A DNA stretch of 64,000 bases from Sanghuangporus weigelae (taxonomy: Eukaryota; Basidiomycota; Agaricomycetes; Hymenochaetales; Hymenochaetaceae). The notes below the pieces were generated by a model. That model saw only the letters and a program-made list of their open reading frames with translations, had not been told where the DNA came from and did no database searches. Within the stretch, counting starts at the first letter, position 1; each line of letters opens with the position of its first letter. Positions 1 to 12,418 of the stretch are shown here, in pieces. The stretch lies in NCBI GenBank assembly GCA_033182465.1, contig CP137319.1:2790001-2854000 (forward strand), given 5' to 3'. The translations under genes were made by a program, and so were the position numbers.

Positions 1-923
1 ATGAGGAAAGTCGTCCCTAAGAAAAGCGACATGGACTCTTTCGAGAACTCTTTGCCTATCGCGGGACCGACAGTTGCAACGACGGTGACTAAAAGCCAAA
101 TAAATATAACTCGGCGGAAGACAATGAAGTATCTTAGTAAACCGTACCCTCAAGACCAGATACGAAAGTCAAGAAGCCAACACACAGAGCAGTTTTGAAA
201 AAACGCGCTCCATCGATGCAGGAGGTGTCCCCAGAGCTGAGAGATAATAGCGAAGTTTCCTCTTGAGTCCGGTCAGAAATTTCCACCGATGAAGATTGGC
301 AGGTAAGAACAACCATTACTGCTGAAAAAAGCCAGATCTGAAATGATATGGATTCAAGACACGATCTCGCATTGAGATTTATAACCTATTCACTCGCGAA
401 TCGATAACATCAGTACTGTGGTCGCTCTCAACCACATGCAACAAGCGCCCGAAAGAATATCCAGCCACATCCAGCCACAGAGAATACGATCAAGATGGAA
501 GCTAGGAATTTTGTTCGGAACGTTTTGGTTGAACATGTTGATGTACAGAATATAAAATATTGTTGGCAGGAGATGTGAACTGAGAAGCCTTATAGGTACT
601 TCATCAAACCAAACTACTGAGGACGCGTCGCAACATGACACGTGGAACCCTCCAGCGTGACCCCGGAAACCCCTTTTCATCCTCTGGCATCGCCATATTT
701 GGCCGCTCTTCTTATTACGTCGAATAACCCATGAGCTTCTCTTCTCTCCTTCTAATGGCGAATCCAATGACTCTCTTTTCTGTCCAGCCTTCGCGCAATG
801 ATAGCATCACTCATGATAGTCTTACATGTGCGAATGTCCAAACTTTAACTCTGTCTATTTTCACATTCGAGCAACTTTCACTGGTTGTGAAAGACTTGAT
901 TCAACCGCGCACCCTGAGCTCCG
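1..923. other. Left-edge region, no firm gene
   Basis: No gene can be supported here. The first 265 bases hold a basic, Lys/Arg-rich reading on the plus strand (rich in KK and RAVLKKRA-like runs, stopping near 265) that could be the 3' end of a gene starting left of the window, but no domain is recognisable and the minus strand is open over the same bases. The rest contains only short overlapping frames in both directions and is probably the intergenic and promoter region of the P450 gene at 924. Confidence 0.2.
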
Positions 924-2960
924 ATGTCGTACTACCTCGCGACGATCTCTGCTTTCTTCGTCCTCCTGCTGGCCAAGTATCCAGATAGGTATATTGGTAC
1001 CCGGCCACGCAAAGACCTTCCTGGACCGAAAGGCCTCCCGATATTTGGGAACCTCCTTCAAATCATTCCAAATATCAAACGGATGATTTTTTGGATGGAT
1101 ACCATGGGCGCATTGTATGGTCCGCTGTATACATTCACCATGCCTAGCTGGGGCAGATGTATAGTGGTGAATCATCCCAGTTGGCTTGAACACATTCGTA
1201 AGAGTAAGTTGTATATTGACGTGTGTCTAGTCGCAGATAGCACTAAAGCAAACTATAGGTGACACAGTGGTCTACACTAAAGGAATTGCGACACTTGCAA
1301 TATTCAAGGAGTTTCCCGGACCCATGAGCCCGTTTGCGACAGACGGCACATCATGGCGCTCATGCCGCAAGCTCATATCGTAAAATTCATCTTCTGGCAC
1401 AATCGTCCAACGATCTGACCAACGGACTTTAAGGCCCATTTTTTCAGTGAAAAACTTTAATATACAAGTCTCCACGGCGATGAATGAGGTAAACTCACTC
1501 CGATCGAGCATTTCTCAGCTAACAACTGGCTAGATCATCCCGATTGCTGTGGACATGCTCCTCTCCGCAGCAGATGCGAGAGTTCAATTTGATTGGAACA
1601 GTAGGCAAACATTTCGGACTGCAATATCGTCATCATGCTTAAGAATCTTGATGCAGACTTCAGTGGGCGTGTTGCAATCTCTCTGCTGTATCGCATGGCT
1701 TTCGGACTGGATCCGGAAACCATCAACCCTGACTATAAGTGTCTTAATGAACCTGATGCTTTGGTTGCAGCAATGCATGAATGTAACACTACGTCGAGCG
1801 GGTAAGCCCTTACATTCTGCTCTGAAATGCGTCATAATTTCTATTATTCAGGCGCCTGTACAATCCTATATGGAAAATCACCGACAAGGTTTTCGCATTT
1901 TTGACTTTGCGAAGGTTCATATGCTAAACTTTAGTAGCTTTGCGGAACACAACGTCGGTTCAAGAATGCTCGAGCCGTGCTCTATGATACAGCGGGCTCT
2001 GTCTTGCGCAAACGCCGAGCGCAACGTTTCAGCGAGGCAGAAGATGGCGGACAGACTGCTCTTGGCGCTGATTTCCTTAGTGCGATGATCGACAGCGGTT
2101 TGTCAGATTCTGAAATTTGCGGCACAATAGTTACTATATTCTTCGCCGGTCATGATAACTTCTTGAATGTTCTCGGATGGTCACTTTACGAGCTTTCGCG
2201 TGGGCCGAATTGGCTTGCTCGCATGCGCGATGAAGCCTCCGAGCAGGCAGTATCTGACAGCGTACTAAAGTACGGTGACATATCTGTAAGTGTCCTCTCA
2301 TGCTCAATGTTGATTTCTATTTCTAAACGTACTTTCTATACGTCGGAATAGAGATATCCTGTTCATCTCGCTGTGTTTTATGAGACACTTCGCCTTTGGC
2401 CTGGAGTTCCTAAGAATGCTCGCTATGCAGAGGAAGACGATATGCTCCCTTCAGTGTCAGAAATCGGAGTAGCAGCAGTCAAGGTGAATCGTGGTGACTA
2501 TGTCTTGTGGTCGGACAGATATATGATGCGCAGCGAACTTGTGAGTTTTTGATTCACCGACTTCTTTTCTTGACTCAGGTGGCCGTTCTAATTCCCATGT
2601 TCAACTAGGTTTGGGGTCATGACGCCAAAATTTTCAATCCAGGAAGGTTTCTAGATGAAGTTGGACAGTTTATCAAACCTCCTGCTCCCAAGTTTCATGC
2701 ATTTGGTTCAGGTCCAAGATTATGGTAAGCGTGACTATAATTCTCTATAATTACTGTTGCTCACCAACTAATGTTTTGTGCCATCGCTGTCCAGTCCCGG
2801 AGCACAGCTTGCTACTTATGAGTTTGTCGCTATATGGGCGGCGATCCTACCACATCTCGATATTGTGCCCTTGGATAGTTCTGAGCGCACAATGAAAGAC
2901 TCATTTACAAGTACAATGGATGGAGAGTTCTTGGTCGAGGCGAGAAGGCTCGCGAAGTAG
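924..2960 (+). CDS. Cytochrome P450 monooxygenase
   Basis: A haem-thiolate monooxygenase, probably anchored in the ER membrane. The start at 924 gives a hydrophobic N-terminal anchor followed by the proline-rich hinge (LPGPKGLPIFGN). About eight short introns are needed; for example an apparent stop after CRKLIS is an intron that rejoins at PIFSVKNF. The I-helix reads FFAGHDNF near 2143-2164, the ExxR motif lies in YETLRLWP near 2375-2400, and the haem loop FGSGPR-LCPGA is split by an intron near 2725-2793, with the cysteine codon just after the acceptor. The WGHDAKIFNPGRF segment resembles CYP52/CYP63-like fatty-acid hydroxylase clades, but the family call is inference. The alcohol residue after the acidic one in the I-helix is Asn rather than Thr, which is unusual. 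No break in the gene was seen. Confidence 0.87.
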
Positions 2961-3463
2961 GAAGGTGGAATGATATATACTGCCTTCTCGTATGGATGCC
3001 TTCGTTGGAAACGTTCACCTTGTTCTCTTTTTGAAAATAATATTATGCGATATTCATGGAAAATTGGTTCAAACTTTCCAAAGTAAAACGCGCATATTCT
3101 ATAATTTGATGCCTATGTGCATAGCTTCAAGACATAGTAATCTCAAGATCTCTTCGAATGTCCTGATCTAATTTACAGCACCTCTTCGTTTTTGGTACTA
3201 TACAAACGATCTTTGTAGTCAAAATCTCGTACCCACAGTAAGTTCGACATTCACAACATGCATGCAGTGCATAGTGGATTCGCTAAAATGTTCTGACAGA
3301 TGCAAGCGCACTATTCGGTCATGATAAGAAATACGGAGGCGGAAGATAAGTACATCCCGATGCGCCTGAAGAGAGCAGTGATCTATTCATATCACTAGAA
3401 AACATGCAGTCTAACTAAGGAATACATGGAGAACACAAGCTTAGAGAGAGAACTCTAGAACCA
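2961..3463. other. Intergenic, convergent 3' ends
   Basis: This stretch lies between the 3' ends of the plus-strand P450 and the minus-strand transporter. It is AT-rich and has no reading frame with recognisable content. It presumably holds both 3' UTRs. Confidence 0.5.
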
Positions 3464-5422
3464 TCAAAATTTCTGTTTAAGTTCCGGCTGGCCCGCAAGA
3501 CGCGCCATTATCGCAAACACAGCACTCGCACTAATAAAGGCCCCAATGAAGCACTGCAATCCGACGTAGGAACCTCCATCTGTGCTTAATAACACTTGGG
3601 GTTTTCATATTAGTAAGTATAGGCGAGATCGAATCTAAACAACGAACCACCCGCAATTGAGGGCCCCGTGAGGATTCCTGGAGCCATTCCTGTCCTGGGG
3701 AATTTAGAGTCAATTTGTCGTGCTCTCTGAAGCTGCGTGTCCTATACGAACATGAAAATTCCGACCCGAGAGCCAATTTTCGTTGGGTCCGACGTCAGCT
3801 GGACAGTGCAAGAAGGTGATATAGATAAGTATGCCCCTATGGATGAAGTTGAGAGTCGTCTCATACAAAACTGGCAGAATTCGAAGGAAACTCGTACCTG
3901 AGGCGAATCCGAATCTTTGACGTGTAAAGAATGTCACATCTTTTTGATAGCATAGACGCGAGAAATGAAAGTTGAAACTTACATCAGAGCAAAGAAGATT
4001 AGTTCTACAACGGTGTGCGACGTGATCCATATGGCAAAGACTGACGCGATGCACAGAAATATAGTGCAAATCATTATATTAAATCTGCCCAACTACGCAA
4101 GAGATCAGATGGAATGATGCCCGTCTTGGAGGAATGAATGAAGGCAACCTTGTCAGCGACATGACCAAGACTAACACGCCCAAGCAGGCCCGTGGCGTTC
4201 ATAATCGATATGAGATAGAATGCAAGATTGGCATTGATTTTCTCCCGAAGCGCGTAGAGCTCAATGTACCAGAAAGGTGTGTATAATCCTTGGTATGTGT
4301 CAGTACGGCAGAACTGAGAGCATAGTTGATACTGACCGAATGCAATGAAGAAACCGCTGATTACATGCAATAAAAAGGGCTTATCCTTATAGACAGACCG
4401 ATCAATCAGCGGAACTCCCGCACGAGGCGGAAATCTTTCTTTCACAAAAGGAATCGAGATCCCTTGCAGAGCAAAGCACATGAAAGCGAGTGTCCTGACA
4501 GTCCACGGAAATCCGATAGACTGGAACAGTTTTGAAAGCATGATTGGGAATATCACACCACTCAGGCTTGAACCGGCAACAACCTGAAAGTACGACAGGT
4601 TAGTGAAACGAAGGGAGAGACAGAAATAAGAGTTCTTGTCACGAACAATTCCAAGTGCAAATGCACGGCGCCTCATGAACCAATGGTTCGGAACAGAAAG
4701 CTACACATTGCCGGCACATTGTAAGCAAGGATTCGAGTAATAATTGGGAACAAGTGTCACCAAGGGATAGAATCTGAAAGAAAGAAGGTCGGACAGCGAT
4801 GAGCTGCGCGCAGTTGTTCTTTACAATACAAGAGCGTACTGAATGGCTATTCCGAGTCCCAGACCAAGGCCTTGGGAAAGAATAATCTGATAATATCTTT
4901 TCGCCAAGGACAGCATCATGAGACTGAAAGTAGAAAGGAGCCATCCGATGATAAGGAGTGTCTATAATGTAAGTGTTATTGACCGTGCTCATTGCCAAGA
5001 TGAAAATATTAGCTTACACGTGAGCCGTACGAATCGAATGCCCAACCAGATACAATCCCACCGAGATACATCAACCCTAGCTGTATGTTGCCTATCCAGG
5101 CAATATCAGCTGCAGAATGATCTGCAAGCTGGTTCTCGATGTAGTAGGTTTGGAAAACTCCATATGCGTTCAATTGGCCTGCAATATGACATGAGAAATT
5201 CATGACTCATATTACAGCATACGGATAGACGACATGCGTACCATAAGATGTGAATGACAAAAGAAAGCAGCTAACGATAGTCATCCATGCTCGGAACCCA
5301 CCGTCAGGAAATGAAGGGCCTTGGACTGGCTTCGCAGCAGGTTCTTCAAGCGGCTCTTCTTTCTGAGTTACCTGTAATTCGAGCTTGGGTTCACCCAAAG
5401 AGTCGTGTTCGTCCTTTGGCAT
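3464..5422 (-). CDS. MFS transporter, monocarboxylate-transporter-like
   Basis: A twelve-helix membrane carrier of the fungal MCT-like (SLC16-like) branch of the major facilitator superfamily. The start at 5422 gives an acidic cytoplasmic tail and then the family signature PDGGFRAWMTIV at the first helix. The first intron joins SFTSYG to QLNAYGVFQTYY. Later exons carry GLMYLGGIVSGWAFDSYG, SGVIFPIMLSKL, a loop with KERFPPRAG, and LGRVSLGHVADK at about helix 8-9. The last exons read TGMAPGILTGPSIAGG and SYVGLQCFIGAF and stop at 3464. At least seven introns are needed. The substrate cannot be told from sequence; members import monocarboxylates or export metabolites. Its neighbours are a P450 and a flavin monooxygenase, so a role in a small oxidative pathway is possible. 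Confidence 0.82.
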
Positions 5423-5974
5423 TGGTAGATAATCTGAGAACGGGAGGGACTGAGGTCTGGAGAGAAGGTCGTGAAATAGTCACCTTTTGTCGGCGTTCAT
5501 GAATTAGGCCGAAGCAAGGCAGTACCGAGAGAAAACAATGCCCCAAAACAGACTCGTATAGGGGCCACTGAACTACTTATTATCAACATTAAAGGCCATC
5601 AAAAGACTCCGTTCATTGCGTCCGCACCCGTTCTTAATAAGAGCTTAAGTCAATCAACACGGAAGTCTGTCTGTGAAGGAGATGATAAAGACACACAGTA
5701 TCCTGTCGGTTTCCGCGGAAAGCACCCTCAGATGGGAATCGATCACTGATCACAGAAACTCCAACTTCAAGAAGTACTCTTCGATTTCAAATTCGTACCT
5801 TCGCCATACGCGAAGCATCCCTAAATTGTGATCAGCGACTGCATGTGAAGTTTCATAACGATCTTTGGGTTACAGTATACTATATCTCATCGATATCACA
5901 ACCATGCGATCACAACACCATAATAGAAGATCGGATACTCGCAGACTACTTGATATTACATCAACGGAAAGTAT
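5423..5974. other. Intergenic
   Basis: This lies upstream of the transporter start and downstream of the monooxygenase stop. Both genes are on the minus strand, so it probably holds the promoter of the transporter. No coding sequence or clear motif was seen. Confidence 0.5.
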
Positions 5975-8676
5975 TCAGATGCTCCACCGTTCACCGAAGA
6001 TTCCCAGTTCTTGGGCTTTGATTTCTAAAATAAGAAGTATAGTCTCAGTGGCAAACTTTGATGCCAATAGTGAATTGACATACGGAGAGCAAGATAGTGA
6101 GAGTACAGACGGGACATGGCAAAGTTCCCTGGGAAATATCACATTAGTGGCGCCTTGAGTGTGAACATCGCAATCCTCACCAGCGGCGAAGTATAGTTGC
6201 ATGTGTCCCGAACTACGCCAGGCACTCCGTAACTCACCTTCCGAGTCTATCCCCCAGAGTGGCGAAAGCGCTTTCGTGACTTCAGGACTGCAGACTTCAT
6301 TCGCGATTTCGCGCTGATCTCTGAATCTATTTACACGAGTGCAATGCGGTGGAGTGTTGAGTGTACGAAGATTTCACAATGGCAGGGAACGCTCACCCTG
6401 TGGCAAAGACCACAATATCCGCGTTCAACTCGACTCCATCCGTGAACTTCAAGCCAGTACGAGTAAATTCTTGTATTTCCCCTCCTGATTTCAAGCGAAT
6501 GTCGCCATTTGCGATGAGCTCGCTCGCTCCGACATCTTGAAATACTAGAATGAACTAATGTTTAACTATTCGCCGAATCGATACGTACCGACATAGTAGC
6601 CACCACCAGTTCTCAGGAAGGCTTGCACGGCCCCTGCATCATCAGGGCCCATATTAAGTTTGAAGCCGACTGATTCAAGCCGCGCTCGAATGTCCCTTTG
6701 TCAAAGTCAGTGTCCACGTGCAAAGAACGATCATTCTGGACTTACTTGTCGATGGACGCAGCAATCCCTGCCGTTACGCGTTGATGCACCAGCTGTGCGA
6801 CTGAGTTTGGTAGCGACGCAGTAAGTCTATCCGCAACTTCGAGAGGCGGACCATTCTCGCTGTACATGCCTAAATTCAAACGATCACTTGTTTTGTCCGA
6901 GAAGAACCATAGAGACAATAGAGAGCGCTCTTACCGCTGACTATTGCTGCAAGTGCTTTCATCGAGATAACATAAACCGAGGAACGTTGGTACCTTCAAG
7001 CACAAAGTATATTATTACGAATGTCTCGCATAAAGAGTGCCCGATGGCGTACATCGTTACGTCGATTCCATGAGTCGCGAAGTCTTGAGCAATATCATGG
7101 CCTTTGAGAGCTCTTGAGTGAGAAGCGTTCCACTGAGGTGAATCGAGCTTACCGGAATTTCCCGCACCGACTACAATGGCCTTTTTCCCTTTATAATCCC
7201 TGGCAGACACGAAGGACGAGGAATGCACAACAGTTCCGTTAAACATGTCCTGAAGTAATGAAGTCAGCGATGTTGGTCCTCGACGATTGTCGCATAGACG
7301 AACTCGACCTGGCACATCTGGCATGATGGGCCTGCCACCGCCCAGCCCAGTTGCAAACACCAGATGCTTCACTTTTATGGACCGGGTTGAGCCGTTCATC
7401 TGTGCAATAGCTACGTTCCATATATTATTGGTTTCATCCCAGGAGGTGCTGCAAATTCTGCTCGATGTCCAAACATTCAAGTCCAGAGACTTCGCGTAGC
7501 ACTCGAGCCAGTCTGCGAGCTAAACCAAAGTTCAGGATATTCAGTCGTGATACAGATCACCGAGTATTCACCTTGTCCTTTGGAGAGTATACCGGCCAAG
7601 TGGAAGGGAATCTTTACAGCAGTATCAGTGACTCAATTGCAGCATGAGACAAGCAAAGAAATCGTACTGCATGAATGGGAACTGGTCGTACCCTGCGACA
7701 CTTCAGAAAGACCAAAGATAAGACACGGAAAACCGCTCACAGATAGGGTCATGAGTGCAGAGCGCCTCGTAACGATTCCTCCACTTCCAATGGTTGGTCA
7801 GTTTTTCGGACTTTAGGCTCACTACCAAACTTACGTTATCACCAATTTGGCGGTTCTTGTCGATGACTAGACAGTCAACGTCCATCTGCACAAGATTCGC
7901 AGCTAACTCAAGACCGCTATGTCCTGCACCGACGATCAGAACAGTTGGATCGCGGTCAGAGAATTTTATTTTCTGCTCTCGTTTCTCTCTCCATGCGTGC
8001 TCCTGTGCCGCATTACGCACATTCTAGAGATGAACGACGTGAGTCCGTATGTGGCTGTAGCCAAGATAAAAACGCTTACCTGAAATTCGAATCCATCGAG
8101 CGATTCGAGGCTGGTGCTGAGAGTGTAGGCTTTCCATTTCCCGTCGGATGTTGGAACGAGGCGTGCATAACCTAGGCCTTTTCCAACATTTGTCTTCAGG
8201 TCAAAGCCAAACTGAATCCAAGACAAATCCAGAAATGGACTACGCAATACTGGGGCACGGAAAGAGTCCGCTGCAATCTCGGAAACAGAGAGGCCAGACG
8301 GCTCCGATCGAGCGTCGACGAGAGCGCGTATCTTGTCTATTCCATGAACAGACCTGTAATCCCAAGTCAGAGCAAGGATGTCCTTCCATACGGCATCGTC
8401 CAAAAAGAGTTGAGAAAGAGAGTCTGAATTGTCACGTGGATGCAGCGAACTAGTACTGGTCAGAAATTCTGCGAGACGATTCAACCAGTCTGAAGCGACG
8501 TTGGCGGGTGACACGTTGTCAGGTACGCTTGCCCGAAGGCGATCGAGAGTCGGAAGGGTCAGTTTTGGCGAGTGCCCTGATGAAGTCATGTTTCTCGACA
8601 TAACACGAAAAGTCTGGAGTGGACGGCGGATGTGTGTTGGTATACGAACTCGAGAACGGCGGGCGATGAAGGGCAT
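5975..8676 (-). CDS. Flavin-containing monooxygenase with NTF2-like N-terminus
   Basis: A FAD- and NADPH-dependent monooxygenase of the YUCCA/FMO-like group common in fungi. The first exon (8676 to about 8080) encodes about 200 residues with the WKDILALTWDYRSVHG segment, typical of the NTF2/SnoaL-like part that precedes the flavoprotein in these fungal enzymes. The FAD site is VLIVGAGHSGLELAANL near 7940-7890. The FATG-like motif is FATGLGGG near 7360. The NADPH site is AIVVGAGNSG near 7175. The downstream half retains ADIVVFATG near 6420 and ends in IKAQELGIFGERWSI. At least seven introns are needed. The start could also be at an internal Met near 8604. Enzymes of this type hydroxylate soft nucleophiles or perform Baeyer-Villiger reactions; the substrate is unknown. 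It runs divergently from the DUF6534 gene. Confidence 0.82.
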
Positions 8677-9097
8677 TGGTAGACTGAACGTGGTACTGCC
8701 CTAAGCTAACGTGCGAAAGAAAACGGAGGACCGGCGTTCAAAGAACATAACACCCTCGATATTGGCACGTCGTGCACTAGCATCAACATTGTAAGAAGCA
8801 GTGAGGTGAGGTGAGATGGCTGCGACGGAAGCAGAAGAACATACGCGAGGACCCCGGATACTCGGGAGATAAGTCCGGCCTGGATAATCAATACTATCCG
8901 CTAATGCTCGCGAATATTTGAAATTGATGGATACAACATCAAAGTTCGTACAAGTCATATAATCCAGCTGCCTTTTTTCAATCTTTTGTTCTCACTCACT
9001 ACCAAGGAGGAACCCTGAAGGCTTATATGATACTCATGAGCATGGATCCTTTTCGCCAGCAAGTACTATTGCCCACCTCCAGATCCATTTACTCACC

Positions 9098-10987
9098 ATG
9101 TCCACCACTCCAGATATTTCCTCGGTGCAGGCTGCTCTTGAGCAAACGCTTGGGTATCAGCTCATCGGTGCCTTCATTTCTCTCGCGTTCGTGCAACCCT
9201 TTCTTTCCTCCAGTTTTCATATTCTCGTATTTACCATAGTTATTGCCAGGGTCTACGGGATCACGGTCCTGCAAACCTATTTATACTTTTCCAAGTTTCA
9301 TAAGAATGACTCGAAAGGACTACAATCACTGGTATGATTTGTGCTATTTGCATCGCCTTGGTCTAACTCTACCAATAATAGGTTGTGCTGCTCTGGTGCT
9401 CTTTTACAACTTCATGAAACTTGCTTTTACTAATCTGCTACGCTATTCTCTAGGATTCTAGACACGATATGTTCGATTTTGGTCGCACATGCTCTCTACG
9501 TCGTCTTGGTGAAGGGCTGGGGAGACGTTTCAGTTCTGACGAAAGCCCCTGTGTGTGTATCATTTTCATTATAGTCAATGACTTCCTGCTTATTGCATCG
9601 GGACAGTACATTTGTGGTGCGTTTCGGTATACAACCTGATAATTTACTCTGATCTATCTCTCTGTGCCCAGTTGGAGAACGGATTCACAGTCAGTAGCGA
9701 TTGAATAACAATTACGTGTGCTCATAATCAAATTTTCTTCTTTACCATCAGGTTTTGGTTACGTGGATAGTGCAGTTGTACGTCTTTACTTGCATTCTCT
9801 TTTCTGAAATCAATGCAGCAGACTCGGCCTGAATAAATCCTGATTTCTGTCTTTCAGATTCCTTGCACACCGCATTTGGCTAGGTCCATCTAAGTCTTCC
9901 TCGTTGAAGCAACTATTCTAATTATCCACCAGTCAGCACAAGACGCGACTACATAACGCCCATTTTGGTTGTAAGTCTGGGAATAAGCCACTTGGCTCTC
10001 ATCGTTGATGACAAAAACCTATTCAGGTTATCATATCTGCTGGCGCATTTGGTACGAGCATTCTTCTAGCATGGAAAGGATACTGCGCTTACCAGTCGAA
10101 TCACCAGGTGCTGGACTAGGTAGGACTCTTCTTTTCCGAGTCGGCCATCGATTCACCATTCTCGATAGCGTTGACGTCGAAGATTTTCATGGAAGACTTG
10201 GCCGTTGTTGCGATTGAGACCAATCGTCTCATAAACGTGCGTAGATCGGTGAACATGAAAGCAACAGAAGCTCAAAACTTCAAATATACAGGTCACCTGT
10301 ATTATAGACCAGGGTCTAGCCGCAGCTGCCGATATACTCATAACTCTCGGGCTTTGCTTCCACCTTCGCAAATCAAAGGATAATGAATCCGGCTTGAAAA
10401 GGTTCCTCTGGTGATTGGTTATCAAATCTCATCTTTAATGCTTGTGATTAGGACCAATAACGTCATCAACTCTCTGATGATCTACTTCATCAATAGAGGT
10501 GCTTTGACAAGGTTAGTGAATAATAATAGTGTTACCTGTAGTTTGCATATTGACGTCGTACGCTCCAGTATTTTCCAGGTTCTCGCGTTGGGAACGGTGA
10601 GTTCTGAGCTTCCGATTGCGTTCTATCTGACAAAACCAAATTGCAACTGTTTTGTAGTATACTGGGCTATCCTCACAACAAAACTGGATGATCTGGCACC
10701 TTATCCTCAGCAAAGGCAAGTACTTTAGAGTTTTCTCTCGTATCTCGTTGTCAACTCATGCGTATACTCTCGAATAATCAGCATACGTCAACTCTTTGCT
10801 TGCGATTCTCAACGCTCGAACACATTTCCAGAGAAAACTCAATGGTCGCAACACCACGCTTACTGTGTCCGGTATTCGATTCGACAACAGTATTTCTCCA
10901 AGTGGCGTGTCTGCCGACATGGAATCCCAAGATGTCAGGAACTCGGACAAATTCCCAATCTCCGGAGACGAGGAATCGAAGAAGTAA
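9098..10987 (+). CDS. DUF6534 domain membrane protein
   Basis: A multi-pass membrane protein of the Agaricomycete-specific DUF6534 family; its function is unknown. The start at 9098 gives a short N-terminus and then TLGYQLIGAFISLA, spliced to VYGITVLQTYLYFSKFHKND, which is the family hallmark (helix 1 end and helix 2 start). The following exons are very short (VVLLW joined to ILDTICSILVAHALYVVLVKGWGD), with eight or more introns. The C-terminal part contains TNNVINSLMIYFINRGALT and VNSLLAILNAR, the usual last two helices, followed by a hydrophilic tail ending at 10987. Such genes occur in large paralogous families in mushrooms and are often called receptor-like; that label is not proven. Confidence 0.78.
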
Positions 10988-12418
10988 GGCTGAGGCCACT
11001 TCATCTAGCGTGTAGTTTAAATCGGCTGGCATTACATCGGCTGGCATGGCTGAGCGTGGCTTTCTGCTTTTCGTATACCGTCCGTTCTTACTTGATTATG
11101 ATTTGTTGCCAGTTAGATGTGTACTCTTTGGTTCCATCATATTGCGCCTGGATTATGTCCGATTTCATGAGCCAGTGCACCTCATCAGACTTGGATCAAT
11201 GCAAGGCTTGTCTAGTCATCCACCCATAACAAGTCAGACCCCGATTAACAATTATCTGTCTTGTTGAATCAAGACTACGAAATGTGGATAGCCGTCAAGA
11301 AGAGAACTGACCTGTTGAAGTCTGCGGTAATCACTTTGGAGAGGTGACAATACAGCAGTATTGCAGAGGAACGATATTACAGCCTGGGCATATCATTCAG
11401 AGAAGTCAAAGGGACTCGATACCACTCAGGATGCTCGTGCCAGGAGTTCCGACTAATTTCCAAGACGTTCCAAGACATGTATCCGAGTCGCACCAGCTCC
11501 CCATAAAAGAACATCAGCTATCATTCGGTCTTGTAGCATTAACGATTGCTCCTCTTCGGTACGGTTGATTCGCAGGTGCTCAGAGCAGTAGTCGAGTGAT
11601 CGCGGCATCAGAAAAGTTTGATATAGAAAACAATACCCCGATTTCTCTGCAGCCCCCACTGACTAAATCTACGGTCGGATAGAATACTAGTTCTTTCTCC
11701 AGTGACTGAAGGCCTCAATTTGGAGGGCCACCCTCGTCAGAACAAAGAAGATCCATCTGCGTCTTTCATTCCGGACTTGCTGTACAAGGAAACATGACGT
11801 TTTGTTTTGTTCTGCACATTTTGCAATTCGTTATTATAATATACACTGCATTATTGAGAGAAAAAAAAGAGAAGAGGAGAGGAGAGAAGAGGAGATGGGT
11901 GCCAGCCGCTGAAGGCGGCTCCGGCTCCCATCGTCACGCCCGAACTACAAGTGGCAAGGTCAGCTACGGCTCGACAAGGCCGGGCGGGACGATGAAAGCA
12001 AGTGGAGAGGTGGGTGGGATTCTCGTGTTGTGCCGTGAAAGCGTTTACCGGGCGAAAGTTGGGCTTGTGGTGGTTCTGGTGACGGCCATATTTGTGATTT
12101 CGACAAAGCCAAATTTTCGTTTTGCATTCATGCCGAAACTTGAAATTTCAACTCTGATCTCGGCCTTGCTGATATGACAAATCACATTCCTGACGCAACC
12201 TTGACGAAATTACTAATTTCATTTCTACTTTCGACCGTTTTTGCAGCCCTGCCGAAACCGGTTTTTGCCCGCTGTGCACGTGAGACAGAAATGTCTTTGT
12301 CCGCAACCAGGTCACGGCGGCACAGGTACGTTGCAGCTCGACGTGGCGTTGGGGCGTTCGAGTTGACAAGAGGGAAAAAACTGCAGAATTTACGTTCAAT
12401 CCAAGAGTTGCGGAATTC
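10988..12418. other. Intergenic with purine tract
   Basis: No gene can be supported over this 1.4 kb. Small features: a 12-base direct repeat (ATCGGCTGGCAT, twice near 11021-11047) and an AG-rich tract near 11857-11896 followed by a GC-rich stretch. Several short frames exist on both strands without recognisable domains. Confidence 0.4.
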
